Shown here: positions 24,707 to 33,124 of the stretch, in pieces | Layout of the letters: each line of letters begins with the position of its first letter | Position numbering within the stretch: position 1 is the stretch's first letter | Source: Rhodococcus pseudokoreensis | Lineage (GTDB): Bacteria; Actinomycetota; Actinomycetes; Mycobacteriales; Mycobacteriaceae | Length of the DNA: 64,000 nucleotides | Reading direction: 5' to 3' | Assembly (NCBI RefSeq): GCF_017068395.1 | Contig: NZ_CP070619.1 | Location: 4,712,001-4,776,000, forward strand | The notes under the pieces: model-generated | What the model was told of the DNA's origin: nothing | Databases searched by the model: none | The model's input: only the letters and a program-made list of their open reading frames with translations | Program-made: the position numbers and the translations under genes

Positions 24707-26284
24707 ATGAGCGACAGCGTCGACCAACATAGACTCGCCAAGACACTGACCTGGCGCGACGGCATGGCCCTTGCGCTTGCCCTACCTACTGGGTTGTTCG
24801 TGACATTCGGCTATCTTCTGGGGGTCGTCGGCGCCTGGGTTGCAATCACGGTCTGGTTCGTTGGTGCAGTTGTCAGCTATCTCCAGTGTCGGGTGTTCGC
24901 GGAGATGGCATCAATGTTTCCGCTCGACTCCGGGGGCGTAGCGCGCTATGCAATCGAGGGCTGGAAAAAGTACTTCGCCCCGATCGGAGCTATCGCCGCG
25001 TTCGGCTACTGGATCGGTTGGTCTCTGACAATCTCCATGGCTTCGGTGGTCTTCGGAGAATTGATCGAGGCGACCTGGTTTCAAGGAAACACACTCGACA
25101 TCGATGTCCTCGGCAATCACCTCGGGCTCGAGCACGTCTTCGCCCTCGGTGCCATGCTGTTTGCCTGGGCATTCAATTACTTCGGCTTGAAATTCGGTGC
25201 CACGGTCAACAAGGTGCTCGGCCTGCTCGTGATCGCAGGTCTAGCCGTGGTGTCGGTGGCATGCCTGGTCAGCCCCTCGATCCATTGGTCGACGGCCAAC
25301 CTGTCGTGGTCGGTCAACGGAGACTGGAAAACCGTGGTCGTCGTGCTCTACGTAACTGCGTGGGCGGTGTACACAGGCGAGATCGTTGCTTCGTTCGCAC
25401 CCGAATACAAGGACACATCCCGCGACACTTCCAAGGCCATGTCGCGCATTTCGCTGTTCATGATCGTCCTGTTCGTCGTGGTGCCGCTGGCCCTGGCCGG
25501 TGGCCTTGGTGAGGGAACGATTCGCGACAACCCGGTGACCTACGTCGCCGTGGCATTCGACCACGCGTTCGGTGGCGCGGCCTGGATCGGAACCCTCGTG
25601 ATCGCCTTCTCGCTGCTGGTGGGGATGATCTCCACGACCGCCGACGGGGGCCGCGCGCTGTTCGGCCTTGCCCAGGAAGGGATGACCATCAAGCAACTCG
25701 ACTGGGTCAACCGGTGGGGTGTGCCTGGCCGATCCCTGACCCTGGACGTGCTCCTCAACGCCACCGTCATGGTCCTGGTGGGGCATCCGGTGAGCATCCT
25801 GCTGGCGAGCAATCTCGGCTACCTACTGGCGATCATCCTGGGTTTGGCGGCATTCATCCTGCTGCGCAAAGATCGCCCGAACTGGCCACGGCCGATCCGG
25901 CGGAGCAACGCGTGGATTCCGGTCGTGGCCGTCCTGGTGGTGTTCAACGTATTCATCACCGTGATCGGCGTCCTCAATCCCAAGCTTCTGGGCTACGGCG
26001 GCACCCGGGAATCTCTTCTGGCAGTGGGTATCCTGTTGTTCTCGGTCGTGCTCTACGCGTATCGGCGTGTTGTTCAAGACAAGCTTCCAATGCTCTGGCG
26101 ACTCCCGGCTCCTGCCATGCCCCAGGGTGCCGACGCTCTCGCCCTCGAGTTCGAGATGCGCGCGACCATGGGTGCGGGGACCGTCCACGACGAGGTTGCC
26201 GATAACGCTGGGCTGTCCAACACTCGACAGAGCCAGGCACCGAGCGTGCGGCCGGTAAAGGCATTCACCGACCACGACGACTGA
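24707..26284 (+). CDS. APC-superfamily amino acid/amine permease, copy 2
   Basis: A 525-residue permease with the same architecture as copy 1 at 14549-16084, nearly identical in the TWRDGMA motif, the transmembrane core and the central-to-3-prime DNA. The C-terminal tail is different and 14 residues longer. ATG 24707 is supported by GAGGAG a few bases upstream; a longer frame from 24677 has no such site. Two such permeases in one island suggest uptake of two related substrates or expression under two different regulators. Confidence 0.88.
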   Translation: MSDSVDQHRLAKTLTWRDGMALALALPTGLFVTFGYLLGVVGAWVAITVWFVGAVVSYLQCRVFAEMASMFPLDSGGVARYAIEGWKKYFAPIGAIAAFGYWIGWSLTISMASVVFGELIEATWFQGNTLDIDVLGNHLGLEHVFALGAMLFAWAFNYFGLKFGATVNKVLGLLVIAGLAVVSVACLVSPSIHWSTANLSWSVNGDWKTVVVVLYVTAWAVYTGEIVASFAPEYKDTSRDTSKAMSRISLFMIVLFVVVPLALAGGLGEGTIRDNPVTYVAVAFDHAFGGAAWIGTLVIAFSLLVGMISTTADGGRALFGLAQEGMTIKQLDWVNRWGVPGRSLTLDVLLNATVMVLVGHPVSILLASNLGYLLAIILGLAAFILLRKDRPNWPRPIRRSNAWIPVVAVLVVFNVFITVIGVLNPKLLGYGGTRESLLAVGILLFSVVLYAYRRVVQDKLPMLWRLPAPAMPQGADALALEFEMRATMGAGTVHDEVADNAGLSNTRQSQAPSVRPVKAFTDHDD

Positions 26285-26395
26285 TCCGGCGTACCAAACG
26301 GGCCCACACGCGAGAAGCACCGCACCGCGTGTACGAAACAACGACACGGCCTGTGCCGGCCGTCCGGCCAACTTCATCTGAGCGAGGAAAGAGAA

Positions 26396-27172
26396 GTGAC
26401 TGTGAACAACTCGGAAGCCGGTGTGGGCCACCGCGCCATTATCACCGGAGGTACCAAGGGGATCGGTTACGCCTGCGCAAAGCTATTTGCACGACGGGGT
26501 TACCGTGTGCTGATCTGCTCACGCAATACAGCCCAGGTCAATGCGGTGGCCGCGGAGCTGAGTCAGCACAGCGGTCAAGTTGCCGGAATGGCTGCGGATC
26601 TGGCGGATCCGGGTGTGGGTAACAGCATTGTCGATCGGTGCCTCGATCTGTTCGGCGGGGTCAACTATCTCGTCAATAATGCCGGCATCTATGAGTCGAT
26701 CGCGATGGTCGACATGACAGCCCAGGGATGGGACACCACTTTGCACAACAACTTGCGTGGTGCGGCACTCACTTCTGCTGCGGCGGCGCGTGCCATGCGG
26801 TCCACCGGCGGCGGATCGATCGTCAACATCGCCTCGGTCAACGGGCTGGCGGCCGAAGCCAACTTTGCGCCCTACAACGCCTCGAAAGCCGGACTGATAT
26901 CTCTGACTCAGACCAGCGCCATCGAGTGGGCCGATGAAAACATCAGGGTCAACTGCGTTGCGCCCGGCTGCATACGAACACCGATGGTCGATCCGCTCGT
27001 CGCCGACCTATCCGATGAGGTCATCGCGCGGTACGTACCGATGCGCCGACTGGGTACGCCGTCGGAGATCGCGTCGGTGGTGGCCTTTCTGGTCTCCGAC
27101 GATGCTAGTTACATCACGGGGCAGACCATTACGGTCGATGGCGGCACCCTGACCCGCCAGCCAATGCTCTGA
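26396..27172 (+). CDS. Short-chain dehydrogenase/reductase 2 (FabG-like)
   Basis: A 258-residue classical SDR with the TGGTKGIG cofactor loop, NNAG motif, catalytic Ser in NIASVNG, the YNASK pair, and the typical YITGQTITVDGG ending. The GTG at 26396 has GAGGAAAG upstream; the GTG at 26402 is an alternative. It is the last plus-strand gene of the island and lies 111 bases after permease copy 2. Substrate unknown; the family reduces or oxidises hydroxy/keto groups. Confidence 0.85.
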   Translation: MTVNNSEAGVGHRAIITGGTKGIGYACAKLFARRGYRVLICSRNTAQVNAVAAELSQHSGQVAGMAADLADPGVGNSIVDRCLDLFGGVNYLVNNAGIYESIAMVDMTAQGWDTTLHNNLRGAALTSAAAARAMRSTGGGSIVNIASVNGLAAEANFAPYNASKAGLISLTQTSAIEWADENIRVNCVAPGCIRTPMVDPLVADLSDEVIARYVPMRRLGTPSEIASVVAFLVSDDASYITGQTITVDGGTLTRQPML

Positions 27173-27276
27173 GAGAACGGGAGCGAAGACGTTGGCGATC
27201 AGGATGCCGAGTCATGCACCATCCCGTGACTGGCGGCCTTGTCGGTGACTAGCACCCGAGAAGCCCGGCACTGCTT

Positions 27277-28458
27277 TCAGGGCAGTAGTCGGTCGATCTC
27301 GAATGCCAGGCAGAGTTCGGCGACATCTCGTGGCCGCGACAGCGATTTACCGGTCCACTCCTCGATGCGGTGGAGGCGGTGCCGAACGGTGTTCGGATGG
27401 CAGTAGATCTTCGCAGCGGTCTCGTTCGCCGAACCACCGGTATCGAGCCACGCCGCGAAGGTGTCCACCAGAATTTTGCGCTCCTCGGGTGGCAGGTCGT
27501 CGATCGGTCCGAGCACGGACTTCCCGATCCGTTTCATGGCCTCGGGTGCACTGACGGCGGCGAATGCGAGGGCAGACCCGTCGAAGACCGTGATCAAGGA
27601 GTCGCCGGACGGTCTTTCACCGGTGGCTATCCGGGCGAGTCGAAGTGCTTCGCTGGTCTCGCTGAGGTCGTCGAATTGTGGGCTGATGCCGACGCGCGAG
27701 GTGGCAACGGTGTCGAGGACTTCGATCAGTTCGTGGAGGATGTCCGGGCGGCGGAGGAAGACGATGCCGACCTGGAGGTCGGGTAGCAGTCGCCAAGCTG
27801 AGCGGATGTCGCGGACGTCGAGCTTGCTTGCAATTTCCGGGACGCCGAGTTTGCCGATGGCAGGAACCTGCGCTGCCACAACGACATACGGGCCAGATGT
27901 CGGTAACCGCAGGAGGTCGGCTGTCTCCCACAGACTCTGTATGTCGGTGATGCGGTGGAACAACAACGCTTCCACCAGCGCCGAACGTTCCTCCTCGTGG
28001 TTGAGGACCTGAATCGTTTGTTGGTGCCGGTACGCATCGGTCATTGCCTGGGTGAACATGTCCTGGGCGACGAGGATCTGCGAGGTAGCGTTCAGGATCG
28101 CGTCGAGCGGCACCCCTCTACTTCTCGCCTCGGCGACCGTGTTCTCCCACATGAAGCGGAAGCCGACCCGGTACGCCGCCATCACCGCCGGCAACGGGAC
28201 GCCGGCCAGCGCCCGGGAGGTCCCGGTCGCTTCCGCCGCGGAGACGTCCATATCGGTGTCTCCGGCCAGCGCATGAAAGACGAAGGTCATGTTCGCGCTG
28301 CAGCTGCGCTGGATCTCCTCGGTGCTCACGAGGGTGTTCGACCGGTAGTAGTCGATGTCGCGACGGATGACCGCGGCCATCGCGGCACCGAGCTCGTCGG
28401 CACGGGCCAGCATCGCGTCGCCGACTTCGACGATGGGTGGATCCGGTCGTCCCTCCAT
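27277..28458 (-). CDS. PucR-type regulator with N-terminal RsbRD-like helical domain
   Basis: A 393-residue regulator. The N-terminal 150 residues are helical and resemble the RsbRD/PucR-associated domain; a GGDEF-like middle region follows and a PucR helix-turn-helix lies at the end (IYCHPNTVRHRLHRIEEWTGKSLSRPRDVAEL). ATG 28458 is chosen; a longer frame to 28503 would overlap the opposite gene. It is divergent from the acyl-CoA ligase/PHA operon and convergent with SDR 2. The 145-base divergent gap makes the PHA operon its most likely target. Confidence 0.82.
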   Translation of the reverse strand: MEGRPDPPIVEVGDAMLARADELGAAMAAVIRRDIDYYRSNTLVSTEEIQRSCSANMTFVFHALAGDTDMDVSAAEATGTSRALAGVPLPAVMAAYRVGFRFMWENTVAEARSRGVPLDAILNATSQILVAQDMFTQAMTDAYRHQQTIQVLNHEEERSALVEALLFHRITDIQSLWETADLLRLPTSGPYVVVAAQVPAIGKLGVPEIASKLDVRDIRSAWRLLPDLQVGIVFLRRPDILHELIEVLDTVATSRVGISPQFDDLSETSEALRLARIATGERPSGDSLITVFDGSALAFAAVSAPEAMKRIGKSVLGPIDDLPPEERKILVDTFAAWLDTGGSANETAAKIYCHPNTVRHRLHRIEEWTGKSLSRPRDVAELCLAFEIDRLLP

Positions 28459-28603
28459 ACCGACACGATAGGCCGAATCGACGCCCGTTGTGAGCGCACA
28501 CACCGGCGGCCCGTTGACGTTGTTCCCGGGGCCATCGACTCAGGCGGAGCCGGGAGTCACCCTTGAATCACCGGCAAAACGCCAACAGTCACCGGAGGTC
28601 CTC

Positions 28604-30115
28604 TTGTCCAATCTGAGTTTGAATCTTGTTGCCTCAGCGCGAAAATTCCCGGATAAGGTGGCGCTTCGCTGCAACGATCAGGAATTCACGTTCACCGAGT
28701 TCGACGCGGTGGCCGCGCGAGTCGCCACTTTCCTCGCCCGCGAAGAAATCGCGGTTGGCGATCGGGTCGGGTTGATGCTGCCCAATACTCCCGCGTTCGC
28801 GCTGGCCTTCTACGGCATTCTGCGCAGCGGTGCCATCGCGGTGCCCATGAACCCGTTGCTCAAGTCCCGCGAGATCGAGTTCTACCTTTCCAACACGGGT
28901 GCGACAGCGCTTTTCGCGACACCGGCCTTCGCTGGAGAGGCCACCGCGGCCGCCGCGGCAGCCGGAGCGAAATGCTGGCTGGTCGACGATGCCGATCTGG
29001 TGAGGCTGACGGCGGATCTGCCCGAACAAGTGAGTCCGGTCGACCGCGCCGATACAGACACCGCCGTCGTCCTGCACACGTCGGGGACGACCGGCAAGCC
29101 GAAGGGGGCCGAGCTCACCCACGGCGGTCTCGACCGCAACCAGGACGTCGCCGCGAACACCCTGATCGAAGTGGGGCCCGACGACGTGGTGATGGGGTGC
29201 CTGCCGCTCTTTCACGTCTTCGGGCTGACCTGCGGGCTGAACACCTCGGTGTCGGCGGGGGCGACGCTCACACTGATCCCCAGATTCGACCCGCACACGG
29301 CCCTCGAGGTGATCGAACGCGACGCAGTCACGGTGTTCGAGGGCGTGCCGACGATGTACTCGGCGCTGCTCGGTGAGGCGAGGAGATTTCCTTCTTCGGC
29401 GACGGCGTCCCTCCGCGTCTGTGTCTCCGGCGGCGCCTCCCTGCCGGTTCAGGTTCTCACCGATTTCGAGAAGATGTTCGATGCCACGATTCTCGAGGGT
29501 TACGGGCTGTCCGAGACCTCCCCGGTAGCGTCCTTCAACCACCTGCACCGCGAGCGCAAGCCCGGATCGATCGGTACCCCGGTCGAGGGTGTCGAGATGC
29601 GGATCGTAGACCTGGTGGGCCACGAGGTCCCGCAGGGCGAGCTCGGCGAGATCCAGATCCGGGGCCACAACGTGATGAAGGGGTACTGGAACCTGCCGGA
29701 AGCGACGGCGTCGGCACTCTCGGCCGATGGCTGGTTCTCGACCGGTGACGTCGGGAAGGTCGACGAAGACGGATATTTCTACATCGTCGACCGCAAGAAG
29801 GACCTGATCATCCGCGGTGGTTTCAACGTCTACCCGCGGGAGATCGAGGAGGTGCTCTACGAGCATCCGGTGGTGGTCGAGGCTGCGGTCATCGGTCTTC
29901 CACACGACTCACTCGGCGAGGAGATCGGCGCTGCGGTCGTCCTCGAGGACGGCGCACGGGTCGATCCCACCGAACTGCGCGACTTCGTGAAGCAACGCGT
30001 CGCCGCCTACAAGTACCCGCGCCGTGTGTGGATCGTCGATAGTCTCCCGAAGGGAGCGACCGGCAAGATTCTCCGCCGCGAGGTAACCGTTCCGACCACC
30101 GAAAGCGCCAAGTAG
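28604..30115 (+). CDS. Acyl-CoA synthetase (AMP-forming ligase)
   Basis: A 503-residue adenylate-forming ligase. It has the phosphate loop HTSGTTGKPKGAE, the YGLSET motif, the STGD and DRKKDLIIRGGFNVYP hinge motifs and the C-terminal catalytic Lys in PKGATGKILRR. It would activate a fatty or other carboxylic acid to its CoA thioester. The TTG at 28604 is preferred because GGAGG lies five bases upstream and it gives the usual family N-terminus; the frame is open further upstream. It opens a tight five-gene operon with PHA synthase two bases behind, so it probably supplies CoA thioesters for polymer turnover. Confidence 0.87.
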   Translation: MSNLSLNLVASARKFPDKVALRCNDQEFTFTEFDAVAARVATFLAREEIAVGDRVGLMLPNTPAFALAFYGILRSGAIAVPMNPLLKSREIEFYLSNTGATALFATPAFAGEATAAAAAAGAKCWLVDDADLVRLTADLPEQVSPVDRADTDTAVVLHTSGTTGKPKGAELTHGGLDRNQDVAANTLIEVGPDDVVMGCLPLFHVFGLTCGLNTSVSAGATLTLIPRFDPHTALEVIERDAVTVFEGVPTMYSALLGEARRFPSSATASLRVCVSGGASLPVQVLTDFEKMFDATILEGYGLSETSPVASFNHLHRERKPGSIGTPVEGVEMRIVDLVGHEVPQGELGEIQIRGHNVMKGYWNLPEATASALSADGWFSTGDVGKVDEDGYFYIVDRKKDLIIRGGFNVYPREIEEVLYEHPVVVEAAVIGLPHDSLGEEIGAAVVLEDGARVDPTELRDFVKQRVAAYKYPRRVWIVDSLPKGATGKILRREVTVPTTESAK

Positions 30116-30117
30116 TC

Positions 30118-31821
30118 ATGACGAACCCGACCACCAACCCGACCACGAGCCCCGATGAGCTCGCCGCACCTTTGGACCTACTGCTGACCAGCTCCACCCG
30201 AGGATTCATCGGCCGAATGCTCCCGAACGGGGCCTGGGCCCGCTCCGCGGTGAATCTCACCAAACGGCAGCGCACACTCGCTCACCGCGGCACCACGCTG
30301 GCCCGCGAACTGGGCACGATTGCCGTCGGGACCTGCGAACGCGCCCCCGCGAAGGGTGACAAACGCTTCGTCGATCCGGCGTGGCAGGGCAACCCCCTGC
30401 TCAAGCGAACCATGCAGGCGTACCTGGCGGCGGCGGACACGGCCGACAAGCTGTTCGACGATGCCCAGTTGGATTGGCGCGACGCGGAGAAGATGCGGTT
30501 CGTTCTCGACAACATCGTCGAGGGGTTGGCGCCGACCAACAACCCCCTGATCAGCCCGCTCGGCTGGAAAGCAATGATCGACACCGGCGGACTGAGCGCC
30601 GTGCGCGGACTGAAAGGCTTCGCCCGCGACATGCTGTCCCAGCCCAGGACTCCGGCGATGGTGGAGCCCGACGCGTTCACCGTCGGCGAGACGGTCGCCA
30701 CCACCAAGGGGGCGGTGGTGTTGCAGACCCGGGCGTTCGAACTGATCCACTACGCGCCTCAGACACCGAAGGTGCGCTCGATTCCGCTGCTGATGATCCC
30801 GCCGGTAATCAACAAGTACTACATCATGGACATCGCTCCCGGTCGCAGCATGATCGAGTATTTCCTGCAGCAGGGCCAGCAGGTCTTCGCGATCTCGTGG
30901 CGCAATCCCCAAGCCCGGCATCGTGACTGGGACGTCGATACGTACGGCGGGGCGATCATCGAGGCGCTCGATGCGGTGCAGAAGATCGCCGGGACCGACA
31001 GCGCGCACCTACTGGCGACCTGCTCGGGTGGCATCCTCGCCGCCATGACCGCGGCCCACCTCGCTGCGATCGGCGAGGGTGATCGGATCGCCGGACTCAC
31101 GCTCGCCGTCACGGTACTCGACCAGAACAGGGCGGGCTTCGCCTCGGCCGCAATGAGTGAGCGCGCAGCGCAGGCCGCTATCCGAGCATCGAGGTCCAAG
31201 GGATACCTCGACGGCCGGGCGATGGCCGAGGTGTTCGCGTGGCTGCGGCCGACCGACCTGGTGTGGCGGTACTGGGTGAACAACTACGTGCAGGGCCGCT
31301 CGCCTGCAGCCTTCGACGTGCTGTTCTGGAATGCCGACACCACCCGGATGGCGGCCGCGCTGCACCGCGACCTGGTGCTGATGGGATTACGCAACGCGCT
31401 GACCACTCCCGGGGCGGTGAGCATGCTGGGAACCCCGGTCGACCTGTCGAAGGTCACCGCGGACTCGTACGTCATCGGCGGTGTCGCCGATCACATCTCA
31501 CCCTGGCAGGCCTGCTACCGCAGTGCCCGGCTGCTCGGGAGCAAGGACAATCGGTTCGTCCTCTCGTCGAGCGGCCACATCGCGGCACTGGTCAACCCGC
31601 CGGGCAACCCCAGGGCCTCGTTCCGGATCGGCCAAGTCGATCAGGACACGGCCGAAGACTGGGTGCAGACGGCCGAACAGGCCACCGACTCGTGGTGGCC
31701 GGATTACATCAGCTGGCTGGCCGACCGCAGCGGCCCCGAAGTCGACGCCCCGCACGCCCTCGGCGGGCCGGGCTATGCACCCCTCGCCCCAGCGCCCGGC
31801 ACCTACGTGCACCAGAACTGA
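30118..31821 (+). CDS. phaC: Poly(3-hydroxyalkanoate) synthase
   Basis: A 567-residue PHA synthase of the alpha/beta-hydrolase fold. The lipase-like box ATCSGGI holds the catalytic Cys302; Asp458 (GVADHISPW) and His487 (SSSGHIA) complete the triad. The PHA synthase N-terminal domain is present. The enzyme polymerises (R)-3-hydroxyacyl-CoA into storage polymer on granules. Length and motifs fit class I or II; no PhaE/PhaR subunit gene is nearby. The hydratase and depolymerase downstream support the assignment. The Asn-Pro-Thr repeats at the N-terminus are low complexity. Confidence 0.9.
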   Translation: MTNPTTNPTTSPDELAAPLDLLLTSSTRGFIGRMLPNGAWARSAVNLTKRQRTLAHRGTTLARELGTIAVGTCERAPAKGDKRFVDPAWQGNPLLKRTMQAYLAAADTADKLFDDAQLDWRDAEKMRFVLDNIVEGLAPTNNPLISPLGWKAMIDTGGLSAVRGLKGFARDMLSQPRTPAMVEPDAFTVGETVATTKGAVVLQTRAFELIHYAPQTPKVRSIPLLMIPPVINKYYIMDIAPGRSMIEYFLQQGQQVFAISWRNPQARHRDWDVDTYGGAIIEALDAVQKIAGTDSAHLLATCSGGILAAMTAAHLAAIGEGDRIAGLTLAVTVLDQNRAGFASAAMSERAAQAAIRASRSKGYLDGRAMAEVFAWLRPTDLVWRYWVNNYVQGRSPAAFDVLFWNADTTRMAAALHRDLVLMGLRNALTTPGAVSMLGTPVDLSKVTADSYVIGGVADHISPWQACYRSARLLGSKDNRFVLSSSGHIAALVNPPGNPRASFRIGQVDQDTAEDWVQTAEQATDSWWPDYISWLADRSGPEVDAPHALGGPGYAPLAPAPGTYVHQN

Positions 31822-31841
31822 CACCACCCGAGAGAAGACCG

Positions 31842-32294
31842 ATGACCACACATATCGCCAACCCGGCGGACTTGCTCGACCTGACCGGACAGACCCTCGG
31901 AACCACCGCGTGGTACGAACTCGGCCAGGACCAGGTGAACCTTTTCGCCGACGCGACCGGCGACCACCAGTGGATCCACACCGACCCCGAGCGCGCCGCC
32001 CGGGGGCCGTTCAACGGGACGATCGCGCACGGCTACCTGACGCTCGCGTTGGCCCCGCGAGTGCTGGCCGATGTCCTGACCATCGACAACGTGCAGGCCG
32101 CGCTGAACTACGGACTCAACAGGGTACGGTTCCCCTCGCCGGTGCCGGTCGGTGCCAAACTTCGGGCAACGGTGACCGTCACATCGGCCCAGCACAAGCC
32201 CGCCGGCGTCGAGGCGGTGTTCGGACTGACCTACGAGGTCGACGGCACCGAACGCCCGGCCTGCATCGCCGATGTCGTGGTGCTGTACCGATGA
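31842..32294 (+). CDS. MaoC-family (R)-enoyl-CoA hydratase, PhaJ-like
   Basis: A 150-residue hot-dog hydratase. The catalytic Asp/His hydratase-2 motif is present (FADATGDHQWIHTDPERA, followed by GPFNGTIAHGYLTLAL). Such enzymes hydrate trans-2-enoyl-CoA to (R)-3-hydroxyacyl-CoA, which is the PHA synthase substrate. It lies 20 bases after the synthase, and the next gene starts within its stop (ATGA). This gives a direct route from beta-oxidation intermediates to polymer. Confidence 0.88.
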   Translation: MTTHIANPADLLDLTGQTLGTTAWYELGQDQVNLFADATGDHQWIHTDPERAARGPFNGTIAHGYLTLALAPRVLADVLTIDNVQAALNYGLNRVRFPSPVPVGAKLRATVTVTSAQHKPAGVEAVFGLTYEVDGTERPACIADVVVLYR

Positions 32295-33124
32295 ACGCGG
32301 CCATCGAGGCCGAGAGATTCGTCGCGACCGCCGGTCAGCGGATCCGCGTCAGCATCCGGCCCGGATCCGCCGGCACCCGACGTGTGCCGCTGGTTTTGTG
32401 CAACGGCATCGGGGCCAGCTACGAGGTGCTCGATCCGCTGGTGGCACAGCTGGATCCAGAGATCACCGTCGTTCGGTTCGACGTCCCAGGCACCGGCGGA
32501 TCCCCCGCGTCCGTTGCCCCCTACGGGTTTCCCTATCTGGCCTGGGCGCTGGGGCGGGTGCTGACCAACCTCGACCTCGGCGTCGTCGACGTGCTCGGGT
32601 TGTCCTGGGGTGGGGCGCTGGCACAGCAGTTCGCCGTCCAGAATCCGCGCCGGTGCCGGCGACTGATCTTGGCCGCGACCGGCACCGGCGCAGTGATGGT
32701 TCCCGGCAACCCGCGGGTGCTGGCCAAGATGCTGACACCGCGCAGATTCCGCGACCCGGCCTACGCGGCCTCGATCGCCGGCGACCTGTACGGCGGCACC
32801 GCGCGCCGGCAGGGCGACGACGTCGCCGGGCTCTTCCTCCAGCAGCTGCACGCCGGATCGAAGATCGGCTACTTTCATCAACTGCTCGCCGGAGCGGTGT
32901 GGACGAGCCTGCCCCTGCTGCCCGCGATCAGGCAGCAGACCCTCCTCGTCGCGGGCACCGACGACCCGATCGTGCCCGTCGTCAACGCCCGCATCATGAA
33001 TCAGCTGTTGCCACATTCAACCATCCATCTGCACTCCGGCGGACACATCGACCTGGTCACCAATGCCACCGAACTCGCGCCGGTGATCACAACCTTCCTT
33101 CACGACCCAGGAGTAAGCCCATGA
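32291..33124 (+). CDS. phaZ: Intracellular poly(3-hydroxyalkanoate) depolymerase
   Basis: A 277-residue alpha/beta hydrolase. The nucleophile Ser105 is in GLSWGGALAQQFA, followed by the LAATGTGAVMVPGNPRVL and DLYGG segments that I recognise from medium-chain PHA depolymerases of pseudomonads. An Asp (GTDDPIVP) and a His (SGGHIDL) complete the triad. It releases hydroxyacids from intracellular granules. It overlaps both the hydratase stop and the next start (ATGA), so synthesis and mobilisation enzymes are made together. Confidence 0.87.
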   Translation: MNAAIEAERFVATAGQRIRVSIRPGSAGTRRVPLVLCNGIGASYEVLDPLVAQLDPEITVVRFDVPGTGGSPASVAPYGFPYLAWALGRVLTNLDLGVVDVLGLSWGGALAQQFAVQNPRRCRRLILAATGTGAVMVPGNPRVLAKMLTPRRFRDPAYAASIAGDLYGGTARRQGDDVAGLFLQQLHAGSKIGYFHQLLAGAVWTSLPLLPAIRQQTLLVAGTDDPIVPVVNARIMNQLLPHSTIHLHSGGHIDLVTNATELAPVITTFLHDPGVSP

